Below are positions 8,711 through 16,603 of a DNA stretch of 64,000 bases, piece after piece. Positions within the stretch are counted from its first letter, which is position 1. Every line of letters starts with the position of its first letter. The notes under the pieces are model-generated. The model was not told the origin of the DNA. It did no database searches and was given only the letters and a program-made list of their open reading frames with translations. The DNA comes from Rhodococcus qingshengii JCM 15477 (GTDB taxonomy: Bacteria > Actinomycetota > Actinomycetes > Mycobacteriales > Mycobacteriaceae). The stretch is taken from assembly GCF_023221595.1 (NCBI RefSeq), contig NZ_CP096563.1, forward strand, positions 3,553,501-3,617,500, written 5' to 3'. Both the position numbers and the translations under genes were made by a program.

Positions 8711-8776
8711 TTAGTTCGTTATTAATCTCCTTAGTTTCATTACTTGCTATTCTAACATTTTTATAACTATCAGGTG

Positions 8777-10042
8777 TTACAGATAGCTACGTTTCTTAAT
8801 GCGTGCTCTACCGGATGCATTCAACAGGTAATGCACCCCTGCGCCTAATGCATCCACCAGGTCGTCATGCGTCACCTTGGGAAACGAATGCATCTGCTGT
8901 TCGAGCAGATCGAAGTGACGGGTATGGCACACCTTCTGTTTGCGGTAGTAGTCCAACGCTCTGGCCGCTCGTACCGGCTTCGGCTCTGTCTGATGGATCG
9001 CCTTGTACTTGCACTTGATCTGGTCGAAGACTTGCGCCCACACCATGCCACCCTGATTGGTCTCGATCAGTAGCAGATCCACATCGAACAGCTCGATCAG
9101 CTCGTTTGCACGCTCTCGTAGCCCGGTACTGACAAGTTTGAGCTGTTCGGCATGACGCACGTACACCAGACCGTCATTTCCGAGAGAGACGATCACAAAG
9201 GCTGTGTAGTCACTTGACTGCTTCGTACTGACGGCAGGATCAACACTCAAGACGGTCCATCGGTACTCGTCCAACTCGGCAATTTCGATATCGTGTTCGT
9301 TCCAGTACTGCGCATCGACGTTGACCGGGCGGTTCATCATGTTCATGGCAAATGCTCGGGTATGACGATCACGTTCGAGCACCGACATGGGTTTGAACTC
9401 AGGCCACCAACTCGACTCGTTGCCATGTTCGTCTACGACAATGGCCGGGTAGTAATGCACCTCGATCCGTTCATCGATGATCCAGTGCAATCCAGAATCG
9501 AGACTGTCATAAAAATTGACATGCTCACTGTTCGATTGTTGTAGCTTTAACTCCCCCTGATTGATCTTGGGAGTCTCGAATCTAGCTAGTTCTCGCTGCT
9601 GTCTTGTCTCGAAGTTTTCAATTTCTGATACATAGTTATTAGGTATAGATGCATCATCAAAAACAGATTGAAAATTAAAGTCGTTTTCTACAGCACTTGA
9701 TTCACATTCTTCCAAGTTTGTCAATGACTTGTCGGAACTCCGACTCAGATCATCGTTAACAGGGTTGTTAATATATCCATCTTCACTATCAATGCCTCGA
9801 TTCTCCCCCGCCATATCCACTTGACTAATCGAGTCAGGTTCGAATGTGTGCGACGGCGAAACGAAAGCCTCTATTTGCGATTCTGGACTAGAAAATGGCT
9901 CTTTGGTCTCCGAGTAGCTGAAAGCATGTTCGATCGCTTGTAGCCTGAATGAGGTACCTATTTCACTCTCAACTTGAGTTAGGTTATCCTTATTCAGCCT
10001 TACATAATCAATATTATCGGCACAAAAGAAGGTCGAGTTCAA
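8777..10042 (-). pseudogene. Terminase large subunit, C-terminal fragment (nuclease domain)
   Basis: The last 250 residues are the nuclease half of a large terminase. HYYPAIVVDEHGNESSWWP leads into an RNase H-like core with LSVDPAVSTKQSSDYTAF (first metal aspartate), DVDLLLIETNQGG, and THDDLVDALGAGVHYL (final aspartates). The first 165 residues are an acidic, Ser/Asn/Glu-rich, low-complexity stretch with no fold visible. The frame opens right at the edge of the tyrosine-recombinase element, where a TAG lies at 10,043-10,045. The ATPase half is at 14,352-15,158. A separate start (TTG 10,042) is possible, so a split two-protein terminase cannot be ruled out. Confidence 0.8.
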
Positions 10043-10043
10043 C
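10036..10043. repeat. Direct repeat AGTTCAAC, candidate left crossover core of the tyrosine-recombinase element
   Basis: The 8-mer AGTTCAAC at 10,036 recurs in the same orientation at 14,328, close to the other composition boundary. Direct repeats at both ends are what conservative tyrosine-recombinase insertion leaves. Around each copy there is also an imperfect inverted match (GTTCAACTAG left, CTAGTTCAAC right). The choice of core is tentative, since joining at it does not restore the terminase frame. Confidence 0.45.
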
Positions 10044-10046
10044 TAG

Positions 10047-11330
10047 ATGAGAGAACTCGTCCCATTGGATCTCAAGCGAAACTGCTGCCTGTGGCCGGTG
10101 ACGACTTGCTGCCGGACGGTGGCCCACGAGCCTGATCCCCAGATCGACATCGGTTTATGCAAACAGATGAGAGATTCTCGCGCTACACTTGCGTTCATGC
10201 AGAGTGTTCCAGGTCGGCTGCCAGAGTTCCTGTCGAACGGCGTCGTCGGGCTGCTGCGACCCGAGGACCGAGTCTTTGAGGCGATGCTCGATGGCTGGCG
10301 AGCGCAAATGCTGGCCCGTGGGCTCGGTGTGCCGTTCATTCGGTCCTCGTGCGGCCTGGTCTCTCGGTTCCAGGAGCACTCCAACGAGTATCCGTGGGGC
10401 TGGCAGCCGATCCATGTCGATGAGTTCCTGGCTGATCGACGAACCGGGCCGAAAGCCGTCTCGGTGTCGACGCTGCGCGCGAACGCTGGCACGATCAGGT
10501 CCTTCTGCTATTACGTCACTGACGAAAGGTATGGGTGGGCTGCGTTCTGCAGCAAAGTATTTGACGACGTTCCCGCCCAAGTCGTGTTCGAGTGGAACAC
10601 GCCGCGCCACAAGACCGATGACGCCATCCCAGCGGACCGGCGCAGCTTCACTCAGACCGAGTTGCAGACATTCTTCGACACCTGCGATGACCTCGTCGAT
10701 CAAGAGTTCGCCAAGGGCTCGAAGCGCTGGCTCCCACTGATGCGAGACTCCACCGCGTTCAAGGTGTGCTACGCCTACGGTTTGCGCCGTCGGGAACTTT
10801 CCATGCTCGACTACCACGACTTCGGCCCAAATCCGCACGTAGACAAGTACGGCCGCTATGGCGCCGTTCAGATCCGCTACGCCAAAGGCATGTCGGGGTC
10901 AGGACCGCGCCGTCGCACTGTTCTCACGGTGCCTGAGTTTGACTGGGTGGTCGATCTTCTCGATCACTGGCTCTCGCCGCAGGGTCGCGAACAGTTCGCC
11001 ACTGCGGACCGCTCGGCCTCGTTGTGGCCGTCGGAACGGGCTGGCGCCACGGGCATCCGCAACTTCAATCGCACCTTCACTGCGGTCCGCGAACTGGCTG
11101 GGCTACCGACAGAGTTGAAGATGCACTGCCTGCGCCACTCCTACGTCACTCATCTCCTCGAGGCCGGATACGATCCTATGTTTGTCCAGCAGCAAGTTGG
11201 CCACGCCTACTCATCCACCACCGCGCTCTACACCTCAGTCTCGGCAGACTTCAAACAAAAGACCATCCAACGGATGATCCAGCAACGAATCGTCACACGT
11301 GACGAAAGAAGGACCGGGAAGGACACGTGA
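10047..11330 (+). CDS. Tyrosine recombinase, first gene of the recombinase cassette
   Basis: A 427-residue frame with an N-terminal SAM-like DNA-binding domain (about 60-170) and a catalytic domain (about 200-400). The catalytic residues are visible: first Arg in YAYGLRRRELSML, the HxxR box in MHCLRHSYVTHLLEAG, the second His in QQQVGHAYSSTTALYTS and the Tyr in the same segment. It should cut and rejoin the element ends. The first 50 residues look unlike a protein domain, so the start may be the ATG at 10,167 or 10,197. It overlaps the next gene by 4 bases (GTGA). Confidence 0.88.
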   Translation: MRELVPLDLKRNCCLWPVTTCCRTVAHEPDPQIDIGLCKQMRDSRATLAFMQSVPGRLPEFLSNGVVGLLRPEDRVFEAMLDGWRAQMLARGLGVPFIRSSCGLVSRFQEHSNEYPWGWQPIHVDEFLADRRTGPKAVSVSTLRANAGTIRSFCYYVTDERYGWAAFCSKVFDDVPAQVVFEWNTPRHKTDDAIPADRRSFTQTELQTFFDTCDDLVDQEFAKGSKRWLPLMRDSTAFKVCYAYGLRRRELSMLDYHDFGPNPHVDKYGRYGAVQIRYAKGMSGSGPRRRTVLTVPEFDWVVDLLDHWLSPQGREQFATADRSASLWPSERAGATGIRNFNRTFTAVRELAGLPTELKMHCLRHSYVTHLLEAGYDPMFVQQQVGHAYSSTTALYTSVSADFKQKTIQRMIQQRIVTRDERRTGKDT

Positions 11331-11692
11331 GCGAGCAACGCCGAATCGGCTATCGCTGGAATCTCCGCCAACGAATGGCCGATCACAACCTCTGGAAGAC
11401 AACGGAACTCATCCCGCTTCTCAAGTCCCGCGGAATCAACCTATCAAACGCACAAGTGCACCGATTGGTGACAGGCACACCCGAGCGGATCCCTGCGCGC
11501 ACCTTCGCCGCGCTGTGCGACATCCTTGAATGCACACCCAACGATCTCTTCGAACCATATGTCGAGATCCGAGCTGCGGCCACGGCCGACGCACCGGCCA
11601 ACCCGGCCGACCTAGGCATCAGCGACAAGCGCTCGGTTGCCCGCCGGATCCGAGTCGTCCGTAGCGATGATGACGATGGCAAGACCACGTAA
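11327..11692 (+). CDS. Small Cro/XRE-type helix-turn-helix protein of the recombinase cassette
   Basis: The 121-residue protein starts at GTG 11,327, overlapping the recombinase stop. It contains a Cro/C1-type helix-turn-helix (about residues 17-75): LIPLLKSRGINLSNAQVHRL then a recognition-type segment and FAALCDILECTPNDLFEPY, a hallmark ending of short XRE proteins. The tail is charged and disordered. In this type of cassette it probably regulates transcription of the operon or helps to build the recombination complex; which of the two cannot be seen. Confidence 0.8.
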   Translation: MSEQRRIGYRWNLRQRMADHNLWKTTELIPLLKSRGINLSNAQVHRLVTGTPERIPARTFAALCDILECTPNDLFEPYVEIRAAATADAPANPADLGISDKRSVARRIRVVRSDDDDGKTT

Positions 11693-13139
11693 ACCTGAAG
11701 ACCCACAACGGTGGGAAGTTCCATGCGATCGCTGCGGTGAGCACAGAGAATGTGTCGTCACCTGGCAGGGCCTCGGAGTGTGCGGTTACTGCTACCAAGC
11801 AGCCAAACGAACTCGAGGCGTATGCGCGTGCGGTCACGACGGGGTGTTGCCGGGAATCATCAACGGCCAGCAGGCGTGCCGCAAATGCGCGGGCATAAAA
11901 CTCAACGTCGACTGCGTTGAGTGCGGCGCCGAGGAAGAACTGTACGCACAGGGATGCTGCTGGCGATGCGTCCTGAGGGCGACCGTCGACCGACTACTGA
12001 CGAATCCAGAGACTGCTAGCATCAACGACGAACTGAAACCCTTTGCAGCTGCCCTGAAGTCGATGAAACGGGCCAACAGCGGTCTGACCTGGATCAACCA
12101 GGAACATGTCACAGCGTTCCTCACCGAGCTGGCCCGCACACCGCTCGTTTCCCACGACGTCATCGACCAACTCCCCCGATCGCGCACCCGAGAATACGTC
12201 CGAGAACTCCTGGTCACCCACCAGATCCTGCCGCCCAGAGACGGACTACTCCACCGCTACATCGACTGGTCCGATGAAGCCCTCGACCGGCTGAAGTCGT
12301 CCGAGCACCGGGAAGTCGCGACCCGGTACATTCGTTGGCATCACCTGCGGCAGATGTATTGCATGGAGTCGGTGTCACACGGCACGTTCCTGCGGTCGAA
12401 GCAAACCGTTTCCGTCACAATCGAATTCCTCAACTGGCTCACCGACCGGGACATCTCGATCGACGATCTATCCCAAGCGGATCTGGACGCGTGGCAGGCC
12501 GAAGGCCCGAGCACGCGAGAGTTCGCCATCCGGTTCCTCGCGTGGGCAGTCAAGACAAAGCTGGTCGCTCGGGACCTTACAATGACACCACATCGTCGTG
12601 GTACAAGCTCTAAGATGAGCCCTGAGGCCCAGCAAGACGTCGTCGATGGCATTACATCAAACCAACCCGCACTGAATCCGCGAGATCGAGCCGCGGCGAT
12701 CCTGGTGCTCGTCTTCGGCCAACAGATCGACCGGGTCGTGAAACTCACCTGGGACCACGTCATAGTCTCAGACGAACTCGTGACCGTCACACTCGGCGAC
12801 ATCGCCATCGCTCTTCCCGCACCGCTCGACGAACCATTCCGATATCTCGCCGGAGAACGAGACCTCGGGAACACCGCCGCCCACCCAAGTACGCGCTGGG
12901 TGTTCCGCGGCTATATCCCTGGCCAACACATCAACCCGGGCCACTTGCGGAACCGCCTGAAGTCGACGTTCGGCACCCGCGCCGCCCGGCTCGGCACCCT
13001 GCACGAACTCACCAAGCTCGCACCCGCCGCAATCCTCGCCGACACTCTCGGCTACTCCCCTGCCACCATCGAGCGACATGCGGTGGCGTCTGCAGCCACA
13101 TATGCCCGATACGTAGCGATGATTGACGCTGATGGCTAG
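11676..13139 (+). CDS. Zinc-finger recombinase-like protein, third gene of the cassette
   Basis: About 487 residues. The N-terminus (residues 10-110) has a run of CxxC pairs (CDRCGEH, CGYCYQA, CACGHDG, CRKCAG, CVECGAEE, CWRCVL), suggesting three zinc-binding knuckles. The middle is helical, like a core-binding domain. The C-terminal half resembles a tyrosine-recombinase fold (VLVFGQQIDRVVKLTWDHV, then LADTLGYSPATIERHA and a final Tyr in ATYARYVA), but the usual Arg and HxxR residues are not all evident, so it may be a non-catalytic partner. The start is within the previous gene; ATG at 11,667, 11,670 or 11,676 are all possible. Confidence 0.75.
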   Translation: MARPRKPEDPQRWEVPCDRCGEHRECVVTWQGLGVCGYCYQAAKRTRGVCACGHDGVLPGIINGQQACRKCAGIKLNVDCVECGAEEELYAQGCCWRCVLRATVDRLLTNPETASINDELKPFAAALKSMKRANSGLTWINQEHVTAFLTELARTPLVSHDVIDQLPRSRTREYVRELLVTHQILPPRDGLLHRYIDWSDEALDRLKSSEHREVATRYIRWHHLRQMYCMESVSHGTFLRSKQTVSVTIEFLNWLTDRDISIDDLSQADLDAWQAEGPSTREFAIRFLAWAVKTKLVARDLTMTPHRRGTSSKMSPEAQQDVVDGITSNQPALNPRDRAAAILVLVFGQQIDRVVKLTWDHVIVSDELVTVTLGDIAIALPAPLDEPFRYLAGERDLGNTAAHPSTRWVFRGYIPGQHINPGHLRNRLKSTFGTRAARLGTLHELTKLAPAAILADTLGYSPATIERHAVASAATYARYVAMIDADG

Positions 13140-13313
13140 GGTTGTGTAGCTCGAACTGCTTCTGCGGCCGATGCCGTTCATAAACTCGCGGTACTGATAT
13201 GTCAGGCTACTATTGGCGGCCGGGATGGAGCTAAGAATGTCGAGAGAGAATCGCGGCAAACCTCGGACCAGAAAGACGACGAAACAACCTTCGATTCGCC
13301 TTTCTGGCAGGCT

Positions 13314-13934
13314 ATGAGCATGGCGATAACACTAGAAGACACTTTAGCTGCGATCAGCCTGCTGCAGAACACCGAGAAATGTGCTCGCATATCCGGGACC
13401 GCCGAGTACCGACGGTGGCCCAAGAACGACATAGCGGGCCCGCCGAACCGCGTCGATACAGTGCACTTCTCCATCGACAACGAGCTCGGTTCATGGTCTC
13501 AGCGCGACACCAAGTCCGCGCAAACCCGCCGCTACTCCAGTGGCGCCGGACAGGAGCTGGTCGATGACGACGGGCAGCTCATCCCTCCCAAACCACCATC
13601 AGGGTTCGACCACTGGCCTCTGCTCATCAAGATGATGACACCGAGTAGATTCCCGATCTGGGGGCGCCCGGGAGATAAGTGGAGAATGAAGGGCGCCGAG
13701 TCCACCGAGCACGGTTACCTCCTGCACCTCAACCGTGACACCTCCCCCGCAGAGGCGGAGCTGTACATCGACACCACTTTTTCGCTACCAATCCGCTGGA
13801 CCGATACTCACCAAGTCAGGCCAGATCTCGGGGCGAAACAGGAGGTAGAGATCGTGGCCCTGCACATTCCTCCGGAATGGAAGCGTCTCACCGGTATGGA
13901 CATGTCCGAGGAAGGTCAAGACATGGCAGGATAG
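13314..13934 (+). CDS. Hypothetical passenger protein 1 of the recombinase element
   Basis: The 206-residue frame is soluble, without membrane segments or signal peptide, and not recognised. It contains RVDTVHFSIDNELGSW and TSPAEAELYIDTTFSLPIRW, which suggest a beta-rich fold. The frame stays open about 45 codons upstream of ATG 13,314 with protein-like composition, so the true protein may be longer with a non-ATG start. It overlaps or abuts the next gene and lies inside the mobile element, so it may be cargo rather than a transposition function. Confidence 0.5.
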   Translation: MSMAITLEDTLAAISLLQNTEKCARISGTAEYRRWPKNDIAGPPNRVDTVHFSIDNELGSWSQRDTKSAQTRRYSSGAGQELVDDDGQLIPPKPPSGFDHWPLLIKMMTPSRFPIWGRPGDKWRMKGAESTEHGYLLHLNRDTSPAEAELYIDTTFSLPIRWTDTHQVRPDLGAKQEVEIVALHIPPEWKRLTGMDMSEEGQDMAG

Positions 13935-13941
13935 CCGAGCT

Positions 13942-14262
13942 TTGCACCAAGCGCACCTCGGCCTGGTCATCCACTTCATGTCTGATCGGGGTGACGCCTG
14001 CACGGCTTGGCTCCGGACGGCGCACAATGGTCCTGTGGGAGCGAAGAGCAACGAGGCGATGTTCCGCTTCATCCTGCCGGCTCAATTGAATGGGCCCGAA
14101 CTCAGCGAGCAGATAAACGAGGCTGTACTCCGTAGGGCCCGCGATGCTGGAGCTGTCTCCATCGGCGACGTATATGTCAGCGGCACTATCCCTATCGGTG
14201 ACGGCGCGTGCCAGTACTCGGTTCGAGTTCGGTTGTACTTCGGTGGCCCTGCCTTCGCTTGA
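13942..14262 (+). CDS. Hypothetical passenger protein 2 of the recombinase element
   Basis: A frame of about 106 residues begins at a TTG just after the previous stop, and the same frame is open a little further upstream. The sequence alternates hydrophobic and polar residues, as in a small beta/alpha protein (FRFILPAQLNGPELSEQINE, YSVRVRLYFGGPAFA). No family is recognised. It ends about 65 bases before the element's right edge. Confidence 0.45.
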   Translation: MHQAHLGLVIHFMSDRGDACTAWLRTAHNGPVGAKSNEAMFRFILPAQLNGPELSEQINEAVLRRARDAGAVSIGDVYVSGTIPIGDGACQYSVRVRLYFGGPAFA

Positions 14263-14327
14263 GCCCCATTATTTCCCAGCCGGGCTCAACGACGTCGGGC
14301 CTCTGAGATAGGTGGTCTACTCGTCCT

Positions 14328-14335
14328 AGTTCAAC
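14328..14335. repeat. Direct repeat AGTTCAAC, candidate right crossover core of the tyrosine-recombinase element
   Basis: Same 8-mer and orientation as 10,036-10,043, lying 16 bases outside the stop of the ATPase fragment of the terminase. It marks the likely right end of the element, but the exact end could be up to about 20 bases further right. Confidence 0.45.
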
Positions 14336-14351
14336 ACGTCCCGTTACCAGT

Positions 14352-15158
14352 TTATCGTTCGCTTTGCTTATCATCTGATTGTTCCACTATATGAGACGTA
14401 TTCCATGCCTGCTCGTGCTCCCATACCTGCCTGCACTGGTCGATCAGTGACCCTGACATTGTTGTCGTACCGACTAGCTCGATCTGGCATTTGTCGCTCA
14501 GATAGAACACAGCATCGAGTAGGTTGCGTTGACGCTTCTGTACCTCATTCAATGAGTAGTTGGATTCAGGTGGTTCAATATCATCGAGCAATATCAGATC
14601 AGGTCTTGTATTACCTACCTTTAACCCCAACGACTTGGCGTCGATACCTTTGGCTACGAATACAAACCCATTTGCCTGTTCGATCTTGGCCTTGGACTGG
14701 CTGACGTAACGCTTGACATTGGCCCCCATCTTCGGCGTACACAGCTCTGGGTAGTCCTTGCGAAGTAGCTCGTTCGAGTCCAGTTCCTTCTTGAATGTGT
14801 CCAGGTGGGTAGTGGCCTGATCCTCCGAGTCACTGAACGCTGCAATGAACTTGATGTGACCGTGCGCTGCTGCCCACATTGGAAGCAACAGGAAGATCCA
14901 CGTCGTCTTACCCGACTGTCTGGGTGCGATCCATGCATGACGTGATGACTTGCCGTTGATCCAGGTCTTGCCATGCTCAGCTAGATCGATATGGAACTGA
15001 GCCAACGATGATGGCTGATCCTCGAATCTGAGTGAATCAGGTAGATATAACAGGGCGAACAGCAACGGATCATCCCTGGTGAGTAGCCTTCGGCCCTCCG
15101 AACTGGCGATCAGCTCACGTGGATACTGTGCAACGTACTGAGCTGGATCTATGACTGC
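14352..15158 (-). pseudogene. Terminase large subunit, N-terminal fragment (ATPase domain)
   Basis: The fragment encodes the packaging ATPase: Walker A in HAWIAPRQSGKTTWIFLL, Walker B in RPDLILLDDIEPPESNY, and the coupling motif in CQIELVGTTTMSGSLI. It ends with the polar segment EQSDDKQSER and TAA at 14,352, at the edge of the inserted element. No ATG or GTG start exists near the 5' end. A TTG lies at 15,065, but the frame is open to 15,158 and the extra residues (ELIASSEGRRLLTRDDP) look like genuine large-terminase sequence, so an unusual start overlapping the end of the small-subunit gene is likely. Confidence 0.82.
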
Positions 15159-15580
15159 TCACGACTCTTCTGGTACTCGTCGTACAGCTTCAATGCATCT
15201 TCGCTGGTGGTATCTTCTGGTGCTCGATGACTGGTGGCCTTACCGCGCAGCATCTGGATCGAGTTCGTAGCCTTGTTCAATCCGTTCACGATCTTGTCGA
15301 AGTCGGCTGGTGTCAGATTTGGGTTCTCCAACAGTTCCCGTCCACGACTGATTATGTCCTGCTGAGCAATCCTCAGTTCAGTCTCTTCGTAGAATGAATT
15401 ATATTGTGCTGCTTTGGATTTGAGTTCATCGAGTTCAATCTCGATACCAAACTCTTCGCACCACTTCTTACCCGTTGCCCAACTCTCTGGATATCCCAGT
15501 TCTCGTTTGGCCTTGGCTAGACCAACATCCCCCGCCAGTTCAGCGAATGCCTTTCGTTCTTCGTATTCGTATTTTGCCAA
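15149..15580 (-). CDS. Probable terminase small subunit
   Basis: The 143-residue, largely helical protein precedes the large terminase and overlaps its open frame, the normal place for the small subunit that selects the packaging site. Its N-terminus has a helix-turn-helix-like segment (KAKRELGYPESWATGKKWCE) followed by helices and a charged tail. The start is a TTG at 15,580 since an in-frame TGA lies three codons upstream; GGAAAGG lies upstream at somewhat long spacing. Assignment is by position and plan; no strong motif is known for the family. Confidence 0.65.
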   Translation of the reverse strand: MAKYEYEERKAFAELAGDVGLAKAKRELGYPESWATGKKWCEEFGIEIELDELKSKAAQYNSFYEETELRIAQQDIISRGRELLENPNLTPADFDKIVNGLNKATNSIQMLRGKATSHRAPEDTTSEDALKLYDEYQKSREQS

Positions 15581-15600
15581 TGATTTTCATTATCCTTTCC

Positions 15601-15614
15601 GAGTCGCATGACTC
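15601..15614. promoter_or_regulatory. Palindrome upstream of terminase operon (GAGTC-GCAT-GACTC)
   Basis: A perfect 5-bp inverted repeat with a 4-base spacer lies 20 bases upstream of the small-terminase start. It could be an operator, a short mRNA hairpin or part of the packaging site. There is no direct proof of function. Confidence 0.35.
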
Positions 15615-15697
15615 TATGTTTGTATTGATTATTATTCATAGTTGTGTATAAAAATGTCTGCTTTCGATTAAGTACAGGAGCACGATGCTCGTATTAC

Positions 15698-15759
15698 ATA
15701 TTTACCCAATATTCAATATACTTCTAACATATTTACCTAATATCTAATCCACTTCTAAC
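15698..15759. repeat. Two tandem 31-bp repeats upstream of the terminase genes
   Basis: Two adjacent 31-bp units share ATATTTACC, AATAT and ACTTCTAAC (about 26 of 31 positions equal), and a degenerate third unit starts at 15,760. The repeats lie in the 210-bp AT-rich gap between the HNH gene and the terminase small subunit. They might be activator sites for the packaging/head operon or a recognition site for the small terminase. Confidence 0.6.
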
Positions 15760-15790
15760 GTACCTATCTAATATAGCTAAACTATGCATG

Positions 15791-16174
15791 CTATTGCATC
15801 TTTCTTATCTTGCACAACCTGCACACAGTTCTGTTATTGAATCTGTAGCTGTTTACTCTGTTTAGTTTATGGTTGTTCTTACAGTATTGGACTTTTTCTT
15901 GACCGCGCCCCCGGCCTTTTGCACGCATATCTTCTAGATTTTCTCGTTGCGTTGCCGCTCTGAGATGATCAACACGAATGCAACTAGGGTTATCGCACAA
16001 GTGCATCACCACCTGCTCGTCACGTAATGGTTTACCTGACTGAATGTATGCGAATCTATGTGCTTTATAACTCTTGTTCTGATACTTGATGATTCCGTAA
16101 CCGGATCGATCCTTGCACCCGGCAAAGATCCAACAGCCATTTTCGTCTACTTCGTAATCTAATTCTTTGTCCAT
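15791..16174 (-). CDS. HNH endonuclease
   Basis: The 127-residue protein contains an HNH core with NGCWIFAGCKDRSGYGII at the start, AHRFAYIQSGKPL, and VMHLCDNPSCIRVDHLRAA, which carries the His, Asn and His positions, followed by a second zinc-type pair, CRLCKIRK. In head-gene operons HNH proteins beside the terminase often take part in DNA packaging, but this subtype is also found in free-standing homing endonucleases. Its location 210 bp upstream of the small terminase favours the former without excluding the latter. Confidence 0.8.
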   Translation of the reverse strand: MDKELDYEVDENGCWIFAGCKDRSGYGIIKYQNKSYKAHRFAYIQSGKPLRDEQVVMHLCDNPSCIRVDHLRAATQRENLEDMRAKGRGRGQEKVQYCKNNHKLNRVNSYRFNNRTVCRLCKIRKMQ

Positions 16175-16227
16175 AATCTACTAGCTATCTAGGCACTGCA
16201 ATGCAGTGACTCATTCTATTGTATCAC

Positions 16228-16485
16228 TCATTGTATCATTTTGTTCTTGCTCTTGTATCCGTACTTGTTCCGTATGTGCTCGATGATCAGATCTATACGC
16301 ATGGCGGGTACTCCCATATCCAACAGCCGTTCGAATGCGTCAGTGATCGTCCGTACTTCTCTCTCTACTGCCTGTGCCTTAGGTGGGTCTTCATCCTTCA
16401 TCGTTTCGTACCTGCCTGACACGATCTGAGCTACTTTCAAGGGCTGGATGACTACAGGTATCCCCCGCCAGATTGCTCGGCTCAC
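16228..16485 (-). CDS. Small helical hypothetical protein
   Basis: An 85-residue frame starting at GTG 16,485 inside the preceding small gene. The product is charged and helical in its second half (AVEREVRTITDAFERLLDMG), with a basic tail. No family is recognised. It is part of the minus-strand cluster led by the winged-helix protein. Confidence 0.45.
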   Translation of the reverse strand: MSRAIWRGIPVVIQPLKVAQIVSGRYETMKDEDPPKAQAVEREVRTITDAFERLLDMGVPAMRIDLIIEHIRNKYGYKSKNKMIQ

Positions 16486-16603
16486 ATACGATCCAACCTA
16501 CTTCTTTCCATCCCTGATCGAGATAGCTTTGTAGCTCGTCAGGATCGATCATTGCGCTATCCAATGGTGCTTTCCACATCAATAGGTGTTTGTTCATCAC
16601 CAT
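16391..16603 (-). CDS. Small hypothetical protein coupled to the winged-helix gene
   Basis: A 70-residue frame whose ATG overlaps the stop of the winged-helix gene (ATGGTGA at 16,597-16,603). The first 45 residues look protein-like (DPDELQSYLDQGWKEVGWIV). The last third overlaps the next gene in another frame by 95 bases and is less convincing. Function unknown. Confidence 0.4.
   Translation of the reverse strand: MVMNKHLLMWKAPLDSAMIDPDELQSYLDQGWKEVGWIVCEPSNLAGDTCSHPALESSSDRVRQVRNDEG

Larger units (their letters stand above)
10036..14335 (+). mobile_element. Tyrosine-recombinase element inserted in the terminase large subunit gene
   Basis: About 4.3 kb of GC-rich plus-strand DNA lies between the two halves of the terminase gene. 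It carries three tightly overlapping genes: a tyrosine recombinase, a small helix-turn-helix protein, and a zinc-finger recombinase-like protein. Two passenger genes of unknown function follow. Both terminase fragments become closed by stop codons close to its edges (TAG at 10,043-10,045; TAA at 14,352-14,354). The recombinase/small HTH/second recombinase order is known from actinobacterial transposon-like units. Exact ends are not proved. Confidence 0.75.

Noticed and set aside
9545..10042. Intein in the terminase
   Set aside because: No N-terminal Cys/Ser block, no endonuclease motif and no C-terminal His-Asn; composition is that of disordered sequence.
10014..14357. TTATCG as the target duplication of the recombinase element
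   Set aside because: It is a common 6-mer in AT-rich DNA, it does not restore the terminase frame, and tyrosine recombinases do not need to produce a duplication of that kind.
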